From the NCBI GenBank assembly GCA_963699535.1, contig CAVOUJ010000030.1, positions 62,001 through 126,000 on the forward strand: DNA of 64,000 bases. Reading direction: 5' to 3'. Within the stretch, counting starts at the first letter, position 1. Every line of letters begins with the position of its first letter. The position numbers and the translations under genes were made by a program. This DNA comes from VBDM01 sp963699535. GTDB lineage: Bacteria; Pseudomonadota; Gammaproteobacteria; Burkholderiales; SG8-39. The notes beneath the pieces are model-generated. The model was not told the DNA's origin. It made no database searches and saw only the letters and a program-made list of their open reading frames with translations. Positions 9,179 to 18,360 of this stretch are shown one piece after another.

Positions 9179-9858
9179 CAGCGGCTTCCCTCCCGCTCGC
9201 GGAGCGCGCGCAGCGCCTCCTTCAGGAGCGGCAGGGTGATCGGGCGCTTGCGCTCGAGCGAGGCCCTGTCCAGGGCGTCGAGCAGCGCGATCTGGGTGCC
9301 CATGTCGCGATCGAAGCGGGTGAGGAGGTGGCGGACGAGGTCGGGGCCAAGCATCATTCCGCGAGCGGCCGCGTGTTCGCGCAGCGCAGCGGTTTTTTCG
9401 GCGTCGTTCAGGGAATGGAGCTGGAGCACGATTCCCGACGCAAGGCGCGAACGCAGATCCGGCCGCAACGCGAGCTGCGCGGGCGGCGCGTCGCCGGCAG
9501 CCGCGAGCGCCCCGTCGCAGGCGCGCAGGCGGTTGCACAGGTCGAAAAGGGCGATCTGTCCCGGCTCGTCGAGGTGGGCGACGTCGTCCACCGCAGCGGC
9601 CTCGAGCGCGCCGGCCCGTGTCCAGTCGGCGTTCGACGCGAGGATGTAGGCCGCCGTGCGCCGGGCCGCGGCCGCTTCCGCGAAGCCCCGCAAGAGGTGC
9701 GTCTTGCCGCTTCCGCTTGCTCCCCAGAGGAAGACGAAGCGCTCGCCGCCCTCGAGCGCTTCGCGCAGGGCCTCGAGCGCGGCGCGGTTCTTTCCGGGGG
9801 AATAGTTCTCCAGGGTCGGGGGCGGCGGCGGAGCGAGCTCGAGCAGCAGTTGTTGCAT
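9178..9858 (-). CDS. hda: DnaA regulatory inactivator Hda
   Basis: AAA+ protein related to DnaA that, with the sliding clamp, stimulates ATP hydrolysis by DnaA after initiation. The N-terminus MQQLLLELAPPPPPTLENY carries the clamp-binding QLLLEL element followed by the DnaA-like PTLENY block. Walker A is GASGSGKT. The Walker B-like segment VDDVAHLDEP and the sensor region SRLASGIVLQLHSL follow. About 226 residues, the normal length. The ATG two codons upstream (9864) is an alternative start; the homologous start is 9858. It is divergent from purM across about 150 bases. Confidence 0.9.
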   Translation of the reverse strand: MQQLLLELAPPPPPTLENYSPGKNRAALEALREALEGGERFVFLWGASGSGKTHLLRGFAEAAAARRTAAYILASNADWTRAGALEAAAVDDVAHLDEPGQIALFDLCNRLRACDGALAAAGDAPPAQLALRPDLRSRLASGIVLQLHSLNDAEKTAALREHAAARGMMLGPDLVRHLLTRFDRDMGTQIALLDALDRASLERKRPITLPLLKEALRALREREGSR

Positions 9859-9948
9859 CAGCATTCAACACGAGGTCCGTCGGGACGGGCGGAGGGCATT
9901 TCGATTAAGATTCCGGGCGAAACGCGTAACTTTAGCAGGGTGTCGACA

Positions 9949-9966
9949 AAGGGGGCGCGCCCCCTT
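9949..9966. promoter_or_regulatory. perfect 18-bp palindrome upstream of purM
   Basis: AAGGGGGCGCGCCCCCTT is self-complementary over its full length and lies 40 bases before the purM TTG start, in the hda/purM divergent intergenic region. As RNA it would form a 7-bp stem with a CGCG loop. It could be an operator, an attenuator hairpin or the terminator of an unseen transcript; no U-run follows it, which argues against a simple intrinsic terminator. Confidence 0.4.
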
Positions 9967-10006
9967 CAATGTCCCCGTTCCGGAATCTCATAGCCGCACC
10001 TGAGTC

Positions 10007-11044
10007 TTGAATCGCAAGGAACCCATCACCTACCGCGATGCCGGCGTGGACATCGACGCCGGGGACGCGCTGGTCGAAGCGATCAAGCCCTTCGCGAAGA
10101 GGACGATGCGCCCGGAGGTGCTGGCCGGCATCGGCGGATTCGGAGCACTCGCCGAGATTCCGAAGAAATACCGCGAGCCCGTGCTCGTCTCGGGAACCGA
10201 CGGCGTAGGCACCAAGCTGAAGCTCGCGTTCCAGCTCGGGGTGCACGACACGGTCGGCATCGACCTCGTGGCGATGAGCGTCAACGACATCCTCACGCAG
10301 GGCGCGGAGCCGCTTTTCTTTCTCGACTATTTCGCCTGCGGCAGGCTCGACGTGGCGGTCGCGACCGACGTCGTCAAGGGCATCGCGCGGGGCTGCGAGC
10401 TGGCCGGCTGCGCCCTGATCGGCGGGGAGACCGCCGAGATGCCGGGAATGTACGCGGAGGGCGAGTACGACCTCGCGGGGTTCGCCGTCGGGGTCGTGGA
10501 GAAGAGCGCGATCGTCGACGGCCGCGGCATCGCGCCCGGCGACGCGGTGCTCGGGCTCGCCTCGAGCGGCGCGCATTCCAACGGCTACTCGCTTGTGCGC
10601 AAGATCCTCGATCGGGCGAGGCCCGATTTCAAGGCGGATTTCCACGGCAGAAGCCTCGGCTCGGCCTTGCTCGAGCCGACGCGCATCTACGTGAAGCCGA
10701 TGCTCGCCCTGATGCGGCAGCTGCCGGTGAAGGGCATGGCGCATATCACCGGAGGGGGGCTCGTCGAGAACGTGCCGCGCGTCCTGCCCGAGACCGTGAA
10801 AGCGGCGATTTCGCGCTCGTCGTGGCCGATGCCGGATCTTTTCGATTGGCTGCAGCGCGAGGGCGGTGTCGCCGAGGCCGAGATGCAGCGCGTGTTCAAC
10901 TGCGGCATCGGCATGGTGGTCGTGGTCGCGGCCGAGCATGCCGATGCCGCCGTCCGCGCCTTGTCCGGCGCCGGGGAAACTGCGTACCGCATCGGCCGCA
11001 TCGAGGCGCGCAAGGGCGGCGAAGCGCAGCTGCTGATAGACTGA
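10007..11044 (+). CDS. purM: phosphoribosylformylglycinamidine cyclo-ligase PurM
   Basis: 345 residues. Converts FGAM to aminoimidazole ribotide with ATP in purine synthesis. Family blocks are intact: ITYRDAGVDIDAGD at the N-terminus, VSGTDGVGTKLKLAF, MSVNDILTQGAEPLFFLDYFA, GGETAEMPGMY and AHITGGGLVENVPRVLP. The start is TTG 10007 (LNRKEPITYRDAG); no closer ATG fits. It is followed within five bases by the PerM gene and is divergent from hda. Confidence 0.96.
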   Translation: MNRKEPITYRDAGVDIDAGDALVEAIKPFAKRTMRPEVLAGIGGFGALAEIPKKYREPVLVSGTDGVGTKLKLAFQLGVHDTVGIDLVAMSVNDILTQGAEPLFFLDYFACGRLDVAVATDVVKGIARGCELAGCALIGGETAEMPGMYAEGEYDLAGFAVGVVEKSAIVDGRGIAPGDAVLGLASSGAHSNGYSLVRKILDRARPDFKADFHGRSLGSALLEPTRIYVKPMLALMRQLPVKGMAHITGGGLVENVPRVLPETVKAAISRSSWPMPDLFDWLQREGGVAEAEMQRVFNCGIGMVVVVAAEHADAAVRALSGAGETAYRIGRIEARKGGEAQLLID

Positions 11045-11048
11045 GCCG

Positions 11049-12103
11049 ATGGAAGCAGCGCGTCGAGAACGTCATCCGCATCGTAGCGAGCGTCGCGCTG
11101 ACGGTCGGCTGCCTGCTGGTGCTGAAGCCCTTCGTGACGGCGCTCCTGTCGGCCGCGATCCTGTGCTTCTCGACCTGGCCGCTCTACCGGCTGGTCGAGC
11201 GCTGGCTGGGAGGACGCCGCACCCTCGCCGCGTTCGCGATGACCTTGCTCATGATCCTGGTGCTGGTTCTGCCGCTCGCCCTCATCGCGGGGACCTACGT
11301 GGACGACGTTCCTCGCCTGCTCGATGGACTGCGGGGCATGCTCGCCGAAGGACTGCCCGGGCCTCCGGCGTGGGTCACGACCCTCCCGCTCGCGGGCGAG
11401 TGGCTGGACGCGGGCTGGCGCGAAATCGTAGGCAGCAAGGAGCAGCTGGCCGAAGCTCTGAAGCGGATCGCCGTTCCCGCGCGCGCGGCGGTGGTGCAAG
11501 CCGGAATCGTCGCCGGAGAAGGAGTGCTGCAATTCAGCCTGATTGCCTTCATCGGGTTCTTCTTCTATCGCGACGGGAGCATGCTGGCGCGAGCTCTGCG
11601 CAACGGCCTCGAACGCATCGCCGGCAATTCCTCCGGCCGGCTGCTCGAGATCGTCGGCGGCACCATCAACGGCGTGATGTACGGCATCGTCGGCACGGGA
11701 CTCGCCCAGGGCCTCGCGGCGGTGATCGGTCTTCTGATAGCCGGGGTGCCCGGCGCCGTGATGCTGGGCTTCCTGACCGCCCTCCTTTCCATCGTTCCAG
11801 CCGGCCCGCCGCTGATCTGGATCGGCGCCACGGTCTGGCTGGTCTTCCAGGATCAGATCGGATGGGCGGTGTTCATGGCGCTGTGGGGGTTCTTCATCGT
11901 GAGCGGTATCGACAATGTCGTGAAGCCCCTGGCTGATCAGCCGCGGCGCGAGCCTGCCTTTCGTGCTGGTGCTGCTCGGCGTGTTCGGCGGGATACTCGC
12001 ATTCGGCTTCGTCGGCATCTTCCTCGGTCCGACGCTGCTCGCGCTCGGCTTCAGGTTCGTGCGCCGCTGGGTGGCGCCGGCGACCGCGACCACGGCGGGC
12101 TGA
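11049..12103 (+). CDS. AI-2E/PerM family transporter (frameshifted)
   Basis: Multi-helix membrane protein of the AI-2E/PerM family. It shows the typical N-terminal helices (VASVALTVGCLLVLKPFVTA), an amphipathic middle and the conserved C-terminal block (FIGFFFYRDG, GTGLAQGLAAVIGLLIAGVPGAV). Two indels are needed. Near 11,055 deletion of one base turns the ATG at 11049 into MEQRVENVIRIVASV. At about 11,941 CTGGCTGATC should read CTGCTGATC, giving VVKPLLISRGASLPFVLVLL and ending at the TGA 12101-12103. About 350 residues in all. It follows purM by four bases. Substrate is unknown. Confidence 0.8.
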
Positions 12104-12116
12104 AGAAAGAGCGGGC

Positions 12117-12995
12117 TCAGCTCCCGCGCCGCGCGAGCCAGATGCCGGCGAGCACGATCGCGCCTCCCGCCATCTGCACCGCGCCCATGCCTTCCCCGAG
12201 GATCGCCCAGGCGTAGAGGGCGGCGAGCACCGGCTGCAGCAGCAGGCTCACCGAGGAGAACGACGCCGGCAGGTGCGCGAAGCCGTAGGCGATCAGGCTT
12301 TGCCCCGCGACCTGTGACACCAGCGCCAGGCCCGCGAGCACCATCCAGCCGCGCTCATCCTGCGGCAGCATCGCATCCGCAGTGAGGAGCGCGCAGGGCA
12401 GAAGCGCGATCGCCGCGACGGTGGTGCCGATCGCCATGATGCGCGCGGTGGAAGCGACGCCCGTTGCGGATTTCAGGCAGAGCATGTAGCCCGCGTAGAA
12501 CACTGCAGTGAGAACGCCGAGCGCGTCGCCGAGCAGCGTAATCCGGCCAGCGTTCAAGTTTGGACTGATGAGTAGCGCCGCGCCGACGAGCGTCACGGCG
12601 AGCGCTGCGAGGAACAGGCGCGTCACGCGCTCGCGCCACAGGAGCCAGGCGCCGAGCGTGACGAATATCGGTGCGAGATTGGACTCGAGCGTGGAGTTGG
12701 CCACCGAGGTCCACGCGATCGAGAGGTGCCAAACGCCCAGGTCGCCGGCGAAAAACAGTCCTGCCAAGGCGAGTGCTTTCCACGGCGTGGGCTCGGACGA
12801 GGACTCTCGCTGCGCGAAAGCCACCCATAGCCACAGCGGCGCGACGGCCAGCGCCACGCGCCAGAACGCGCTCGCAGTCGGGCTCACGTCCGAGAGACGA
12901 ACGAAAATCGGCGAGAACGCGATCGCCGCGGCGCCGGCGAGGAGCGCGGCAAATGCGAGCGTTTTCCGGGAAGTGGATTCGGAGTCCGCGCCCAT
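12117..12995 (-). CDS. EamA/DMT family transporter
   Basis: 292 residues with ten predicted membrane helices in two EamA repeats. Examples are FAALLAGAAAIAFSPIFVRL and FWRVALAVAPLWLWVAF in the first, and GDALGVLTAVFYAGYMLCL and LLLQPVLAALYAWAILGEG in the second. The drug/metabolite transporter superfamily exports amino acids, nucleobases or drugs; no specificity can be deduced. The start ATG 12995 (MGADSEST) gives the usual length; upstream codons to 13046 are not needed. It converges with perM, 13 bases apart. Confidence 0.9.
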   Translation of the reverse strand: MGADSESTSRKTLAFAALLAGAAAIAFSPIFVRLSDVSPTASAFWRVALAVAPLWLWVAFAQRESSSEPTPWKALALAGLFFAGDLGVWHLSIAWTSVANSTLESNLAPIFVTLGAWLLWRERVTRLFLAALAVTLVGAALLISPNLNAGRITLLGDALGVLTAVFYAGYMLCLKSATGVASTARIMAIGTTVAAIALLPCALLTADAMLPQDERGWMVLAGLALVSQVAGQSLIAYGFAHLPASFSSVSLLLQPVLAALYAWAILGEGMGAVQMAGGAIVLAGIWLARRGS

Positions 12996-13042
12996 GGGGA
13001 GCGCGGAAGTTATCACGGATTGCGCGGCTCGCCGACCGGTCC

Positions 13043-13372
13043 TCAATCGCGAAGCTGATTGCGCCGCCGGTAAGCCTCCTCGAGCCGGGCGCGCGCGGCG
13101 TCGACCTCGGCCTCGCGCGCCCGCTGCCGTTCGAAGTATTCGGGAGTAAGGCGGCTGCGTCCGTCGACGTTGGCAGCTCGCTCACCGGGAAGAGGCTCGG
13201 CGGCCTGTTTCTGCCTTTCCTCCGCTTCCCGCAGGGCCTGGTCGGCGGCCTTGATCTCTGCGACGGCCGCGTCCAGCGCCTGGGTCCTCGAACTCTGCGC
13301 GAGCGCGAATGTCGCAGCGAGCGCGAGACCCAGTGCAGCAGCAAGCGCGACTATGCCTTTGATCGGGGTCAT
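13043..13372 (-). CDS. small exported hypothetical protein
   Basis: 109 residues. The N-terminus MTPIKGIVALAAALGLALA is a signal peptide with likely cleavage after FALAQ. The mature part is a highly charged alpha-helical/coiled-coil stretch (VAEIKAADQALREAEERQKQ ... AREAEVDAARARLEEAYRRR) containing the LTPEYFERQRA element. The start is ATG 13372, preceded by a good GAGGA ribosome binding site six bases away; an ATG at 13399 has none. I do not recognise a named family. A periplasmic scaffold or adaptor role would be a guess. Confidence 0.7.
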   Translation of the reverse strand: MTPIKGIVALAAALGLALAATFALAQSSRTQALDAAVAEIKAADQALREAEERQKQAAEPLPGERAANVDGRSRLTPEYFERQRAREAEVDAARARLEEAYRRRNQLRD

Positions 13373-13499
13373 GAATTCCTCGGGCTTTGATTCGCTCATT
13401 GGATCGCGAAAGAGACCATGAGTTCTTGATCGGCGTCAAATCGCGGCGTCGGGGGCGACAGCCGGGTGGTAAAATTTTCCAGTCCGCGAGTTCCCCGCA

Positions 13500-16400
13500 A
13501 TGCCGAATCCCGCTTTCGTTCACCTTCGGCTCCACAGCGAGTATTCGATCACCGACGGGATCGTGCGCATCGACGAAGCCGTAGCGCGGGCGGCCGCCGA
13601 CGGCATGCCGGCGCTGGCGATCACCGACCTCGCCAACGTCTTCGGCATGGTCAAGTTCTACAAGGCGGCGCGCGCGGGCGGGGTGAAGCCCGTCATCGGC
13701 TGCGACGTCTGGGTCACCAACGAATCCGAGCGCGACAATCCGCACCGGCTGCTGCTGCTCGTGCAGTCGCGCTCCGGATACCTCCGCCTCTCGGAGCTCC
13801 TCACGCGGGCGTGGCTGGAAAACCAGCACCGCGGCCGCGCCGAGCTGAGGAGAAGCTGGTTCGCCGAGGGCGCCGAAGGCCTGATTGCGCTCTCCGGTGC
13901 GATGCAGGGAGACATCGCTTCCGCTCTCCTGCAGGATAACCGTGAGCAGGCGAGGCGTCTCGCCGGCGAGTGGGCGCGGCTCTTTCCCGGGCGCTACTAC
14001 ATCGAGCTGCAGCGCGCCGGCGCTCCGCAGACGGAAAGCTACATCGAGGCGGCGGTGCGGCTCGCGGGAGAGTGCTCGCTTCCCGTGGTCGCGACCCACC
14101 CGGTGCAGTTCCTGAAACCCGAGGACTTCACCGCCCACGAGGCGCGGGTGTGCATCGCGGAAGGGCACGTGCTCGGCGACCGGCGCCGCCCGCGCGCGTT
14201 TACGCCGAAAAGCTATTTCCTCTCGCAGGCCGAAATGGCGGAGCTCTTCGCCGACCTGCCCGAGGCGCTCGCGAACTCGGTGGAGATCGCGCGCCGCTGC
14301 AACCTCGTGCTCGAACTGGGAAAGAGCCGGCTGCCGAAGTTTCCGACGCCCGGCGGCTTGAGCCTCGAGGACCATCTCGTGCAAAGCGCGAAACAGGGCC
14401 TCGCGCTCCGGCTCGCCGCGCTCTACCCGGATGCCGCGCTTCGGGCGAAGGAGGAGCCGCGCTACCTCTCGCGCCTCGAGTCGGAGGCGAAGACCATCGT
14501 CCAGATGGGGTTCGCCGGCTACTTCCTCATCGTCGCCGATTTCATCAACTGGGCCAAGTCGAACGGGGTGCCGGTCGGCCCGGGACGCGGCTCCGGAGCG
14601 GGTTCGCTCGTCGCCTATTCGCTCGGGATCACGGATCTGGACCCCTTGCGCTACGACCTTCTCTTCGAGAGGTTCCTCAATCCCGAGCGCGTGTCGATGC
14701 CCGACTTCGACATCGACTTCTGCGAGCGCGGACGCGACCGCGTGATCGAGTACGTCAAGCAGAAGTACGGCGCGCAGTCGGTGTCGCAGATCGCCACCTT
14801 CGGCACCATGGCCGCACGCGCGGTGGTGCGCGACGTGGGCCGCGTCATGGAGTGGAGCTACACGCGCACGGACGAATTGGCGAAGCTCATTCCCTTCCAG
14901 CCGGGAAAGCGCATCACCCTCGCCGATGCGCGCGAGATGGAGCCGCGCCTGAAGGAGCGGGAAAAGACCGAGGAGGAGACGCGCGAGCTCCTCGCGCTCG
15001 CCGAGCAATTGGAGGGCCTCGCGCGCAACGTCGGCATGCACGCGGGGGGCGTCCTGATCGCGCCGGGTAAGCTCACCGAGTTCTGCCCCCTGTACGCGGC
15101 TCAAGGGACCGAGAGCACGATCTCGCAGTTCGACATGAAGGACGTGGAGCGCGTCGGCCTGGTGAAGTTCGATTTCCTCGGGCTCACGACCCTCACGGTC
15201 CTCGACTGGGCGGTGCAGTCGATCCGCGCGATGGGGAAGCCTGAGTTTTCGCTCGACAAGATCCCGCTCGACGATCCCAAGGCATACTCGGTGTTCGCGA
15301 ACGCCAACACCACGGCGATATTCCAGTTCGAATCGCGCGGGATGCGCGATCTCGTCAAGCGCGCGCGGCCCGACCGGTTCGAAGACATCATCGCGCTCGT
15401 CGCGCTCTACCGCCCGGGGCCGATGGAGCTCATCCCCGAGTTCGTCGAGAGAAAGAACGGCAAGCGGGTCGAGTACCTCGATCCGCGCCTGGAGCCCATC
15501 CTCAAGCCCACCTACGGGATCATGGTGTACCAGGAGCAGGTGATGCAGATCGCGCAGGTGATCGGCGGCTATTCGCTGGGCGGCGCCGATCTTCTGCGCC
15601 GCGCGATGGGGAAGAAGGACGCGAAGGAAATGGCGCAGCAGCGCGATGTCTTCGTCGCGGGCGCCGAGAAGAACAAGCTGCCGCGGGCGAAAGCGATCCT
15701 CCTCTTCGACCTGATGGAGAAGTTCGCGGGCTACGGCTTCAACAAGTCGCACGCGGCCGCCTACGCGCTCATCGCCTACCAGACGGCCTACCTCAAGGCG
15801 CACCATCCGGCCGCGTTCATGGCGGCCAACCTCTCCGCGGTGATGGACGATACCGACAAGGTGCACCAGTTCCACGAGGACGCGCTTGCCAACGGCCTGA
15901 AGATCCTGCCGCCCGACATCAACTGCGGGCGAATACCGCTTCGTCCCGGTGGATCCCGGAACGATCCGCTACGGCCTGGGCGCGATCAAGGGCACGGGCG
16001 AGTCGGCGATCGGGGCGATCCTCGCAGGCGCGCAAGGACGGTCCGTTCCGAGGATCTCTTCGACTTCTGCGCGCGCGTGGACAAGCGCACCGTCAACCGG
16101 CGCACGGTCGAGGCGCTGGTGCGCGCCGGAGCCTTCGATTGCCTGGAGGAAAACGACCATGCGCGGCGCGCGAGCCTGCTCGCCTCCGTGGGGGTGGCGC
16201 TCGATCACGCCGAGCAGGCCGAGCGGCACGCCAAGCAGACGAGCCTTTTCGGCGGGGAGAGCGGCGAGCAGCACAAGCCCGCGCTCGTCGCCGCGGCCGC
16301 CCTGGACCGAGGCGCAGCGCCTGCGCGAGGAGAAGACTGGCGCTGGGCTTCTACCTTTCGGGCCACCCCTTCTCGGAGTATCGCGCCGAGATCGGGCGTT

Positions 16401-16988
16401 TCGTCAAGGCGAACCTGCGCAGCCTCGCGGCCTCGGCCGAAAGCGAAGGCACGCGCACCCAGCTCGTCGCCGGGGTGGTCGAATCGATACGCTTTCAGAG
16501 GACCCAGCAGGGACGCATGGTGATCGTGAACCTCTCGGACGGCACCGCGACCCAGGAGCTCACTGTATACAACGAAGTGTTCGACCAGTACCGGGATCTC
16601 GTGAAAGAGGACGCGGTCATCGTGGCCGAGGCCAAGGTGAGGAGCGTGCGGCGCTCGGTGGGCGAGGAGGGCGAGGCGGTGTTCACGCGCATCACCGCCG
16701 AGCGGATCTACGACGTGGCGGGCGCGCGCAGCCGGTTTGCGCGGGGGGTGCGGCTGTCGATGAACGGCGAGGCTTCGGGCTCGGGCGCCACCACCACGGC
16801 GAAGCTGAAGAGCCTGCTCGAGCCTTACCGGAACGGGCCGTGCCCGGTGGCCGTGCGCTACCGGAACGGCGGCGCGAGCGTGGAGATGCAGCTCGGGGAC
16901 AACTGGCGCGTCAATCTGGACGATGCGCTGATGACAGTCGCTGAGGGAGTGGTTGAGGCCGGAGAACGTGGAGGTGTTGTATCCGTAG
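13500..16988 (+). CDS. dnaE: DNA polymerase III subunit alpha DnaE (multiple frameshifts)
   Basis: Replicative polymerase. The first 810 residues read cleanly: PHP domain from FVHLRLHSEYSITDG, then GPGRGSGAGSLVAYSLGITD, and the catalytic aspartates in PDFDIDFCERGRDR. Frame breaks occur near 15,930, 16,030, 16,330 and 16,932. Joining the segments gives GEYRFVPVDPGTIRYGLGAI, DLFDFCARVDKRTVNRRTVE, LGFYLSGHPFSEYRAEIG and the OB-fold TRTQLVAGVVES. At 16,932 deleting the extra A of ATGACAG gives LREWLRPENVEVLYP and the stop TAG 16986-16988. Restored length is about 1,163 residues, the family norm. An essential gene cannot be broken four times, so these are sequence errors. Confidence 0.95.
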
Positions 16989-17026
16989 GGGGTACGTGGC
17001 AGGTGGGCGGTTAGGAACCGACGGGG

Positions 17027-18295
17027 TCAACTGACTAGCTCCCTGGCGGTGATGTCCGTTACTCGCGCTTCGGCGAACGCCTTCTTGAGTACCTCCTCAA
17101 GTATCCCAAGGCCTTTGGGCCGCACCCCGTCTGCGTAATACTCAGTCGTGTACTCGAAATTTCCTGAGTGTTTGACCTCGACAATTTTGATGCTCCCAGG
17201 CACTTCCTCGAACACATGATCGTGTTTCCAAGGACTATCGGCGGTGACTTCGACCTGAGCGGGGAGCGCCCGCAATACTGCCCCAAGGAGATTTCTTCGA
17301 AGATGAGGGCAGTATCGGAAGTGATGGAGATTCGTCATCAGCTCGTGGCGGATGCGCTCTTTATCGAAAACCCAGACGTACGAATCCTTCGAGGTGCCGA
17401 CACTTCGAAACTCTCCATAGGAAAACCATCTGGACCATTCAGTCCAATCCATCCGCGCCTGTTTGCACCCCCATGGATTGACGAGGTTCTCGTTCTTCCC
17501 GAAGCAGTACTCAATAGGCTTATACGCCTCGCTTCGCTCGCCAGCACACGAAGCGAAGCCGAATAGCTCATTCCAACCGATCTCCTTTCCTTTGTGATAG
17601 GCCTTACGATTTCGCATTGCGCTGAGCAGTTCGGCTAGCCCGGCCGCCTTTTCGAATTCCTGTTCGGGCCAGCAGGCAAAGTACCAATTTCTCTTGCCGC
17701 GCACTGTTGAGGCAAATGAGGGTGCGGACCTCGCGTACTCCAAGGCGGTCGGGAGACTTGCGGCCGTGGATTCACTGAACTCGATGGCGTAGCCGGTGTC
17801 CGGGATCTGGAATGACGCCGCGGTCGATTCAGGCTCGCTCGTCCCGATCGGTTCTCCGCACTTGGGACAGAACTTCGAATCGCCGCTGATTTCGGCTTTG
17901 CACGAGGGGCACGTGACGGACAGTTTCGTGTGATCCGCTCGCGCGATAGCTTCCCTGACCATCACATTGAGCTGATCTTGCGTGAGCCCTATTTTCCGAC
18001 AGAAAACCGCGACGATCGTCTTCTCAGTGACCACCAAGTCGCCATCGACGAGCGACAGATAGAGCATGTCGGCAACGTTGCTTATCTGAACTGGGAAGGA
18101 GCCGACCTTCACCGGAACATACTGACCGGACTGGGCGGCCTTCAACGCCGCGGACAAAGCACTCTTCTTCGCACCAAGATTGGTTCGAACCTCTTCGAGA
18201 GCGGCCGCCTCTTTCGGGGACAGCGCGGCGTCCGCGAGGGCCAAGAAGACCACGTTTGCGAGATAGGTGATCCGATCTTGTTCAGTGAGCGTCAT
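17027..18295 (-). CDS. TerB-like and zinc-ribbon domain protein
   Basis: 422 residues. The N-terminal 110 residues resemble TerB-like helical domains (YLANVVFLALADAALSPKEA; two similar halves, the second around ISNVADMLYLSLVDGDL). A four-Cys zinc ribbon follows (CPSCKAEISGDSKFCPKCG, about residues 133-151). The C-terminal 250 residues are an unrecognised alpha/beta domain with aromatic-rich segments (RGKRNWYFACWPEQEF, MDWTEWSRWFSYGEF). The start is ATG 18295. Base composition is visibly lower in GC (about 50-60% in lines counted by eye) than dnaE and the next gene, so it looks acquired. Function is unknown; it may be a stress or defence gene. Confidence 0.75.
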   Translation of the reverse strand: MTLTEQDRITYLANVVFLALADAALSPKEAAALEEVRTNLGAKKSALSAALKAAQSGQYVPVKVGSFPVQISNVADMLYLSLVDGDLVVTEKTIVAVFCRKIGLTQDQLNVMVREAIARADHTKLSVTCPSCKAEISGDSKFCPKCGEPIGTSEPESTAASFQIPDTGYAIEFSESTAASLPTALEYARSAPSFASTVRGKRNWYFACWPEQEFEKAAGLAELLSAMRNRKAYHKGKEIGWNELFGFASCAGERSEAYKPIEYCFGKNENLVNPWGCKQARMDWTEWSRWFSYGEFRSVGTSKDSYVWVFDKERIRHELMTNLHHFRYCPHLRRNLLGAVLRALPAQVEVTADSPWKHDHVFEEVPGSIKIVEVKHSGNFEYTTEYYADGVRPKGLGILEEVLKKAFAEARVTDITARELVS

Positions 18296-18360
18296 TGGAC
18301 TCCCATGTCTTCGAGCGTGCTGCGGGTCAGTATTAAGTTTCGAGGGGGCGAGGCAGTCCG

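Noticed and set aside
13182..15875. 897-codon minus-strand open frame opposite dnaE
   Set aside because: The composition (His/Arg/Glu/Asp rich) is that of an antisense shadow. DnaE motifs occupy the plus strand over the same span.
16932..17014. dnaE ending at 17014 with a Gly/Val-rich tail
   Set aside because: One extra A at about 16,932 creates this tail. Removing it gives the normal DnaE ending and a stop at 16,988.
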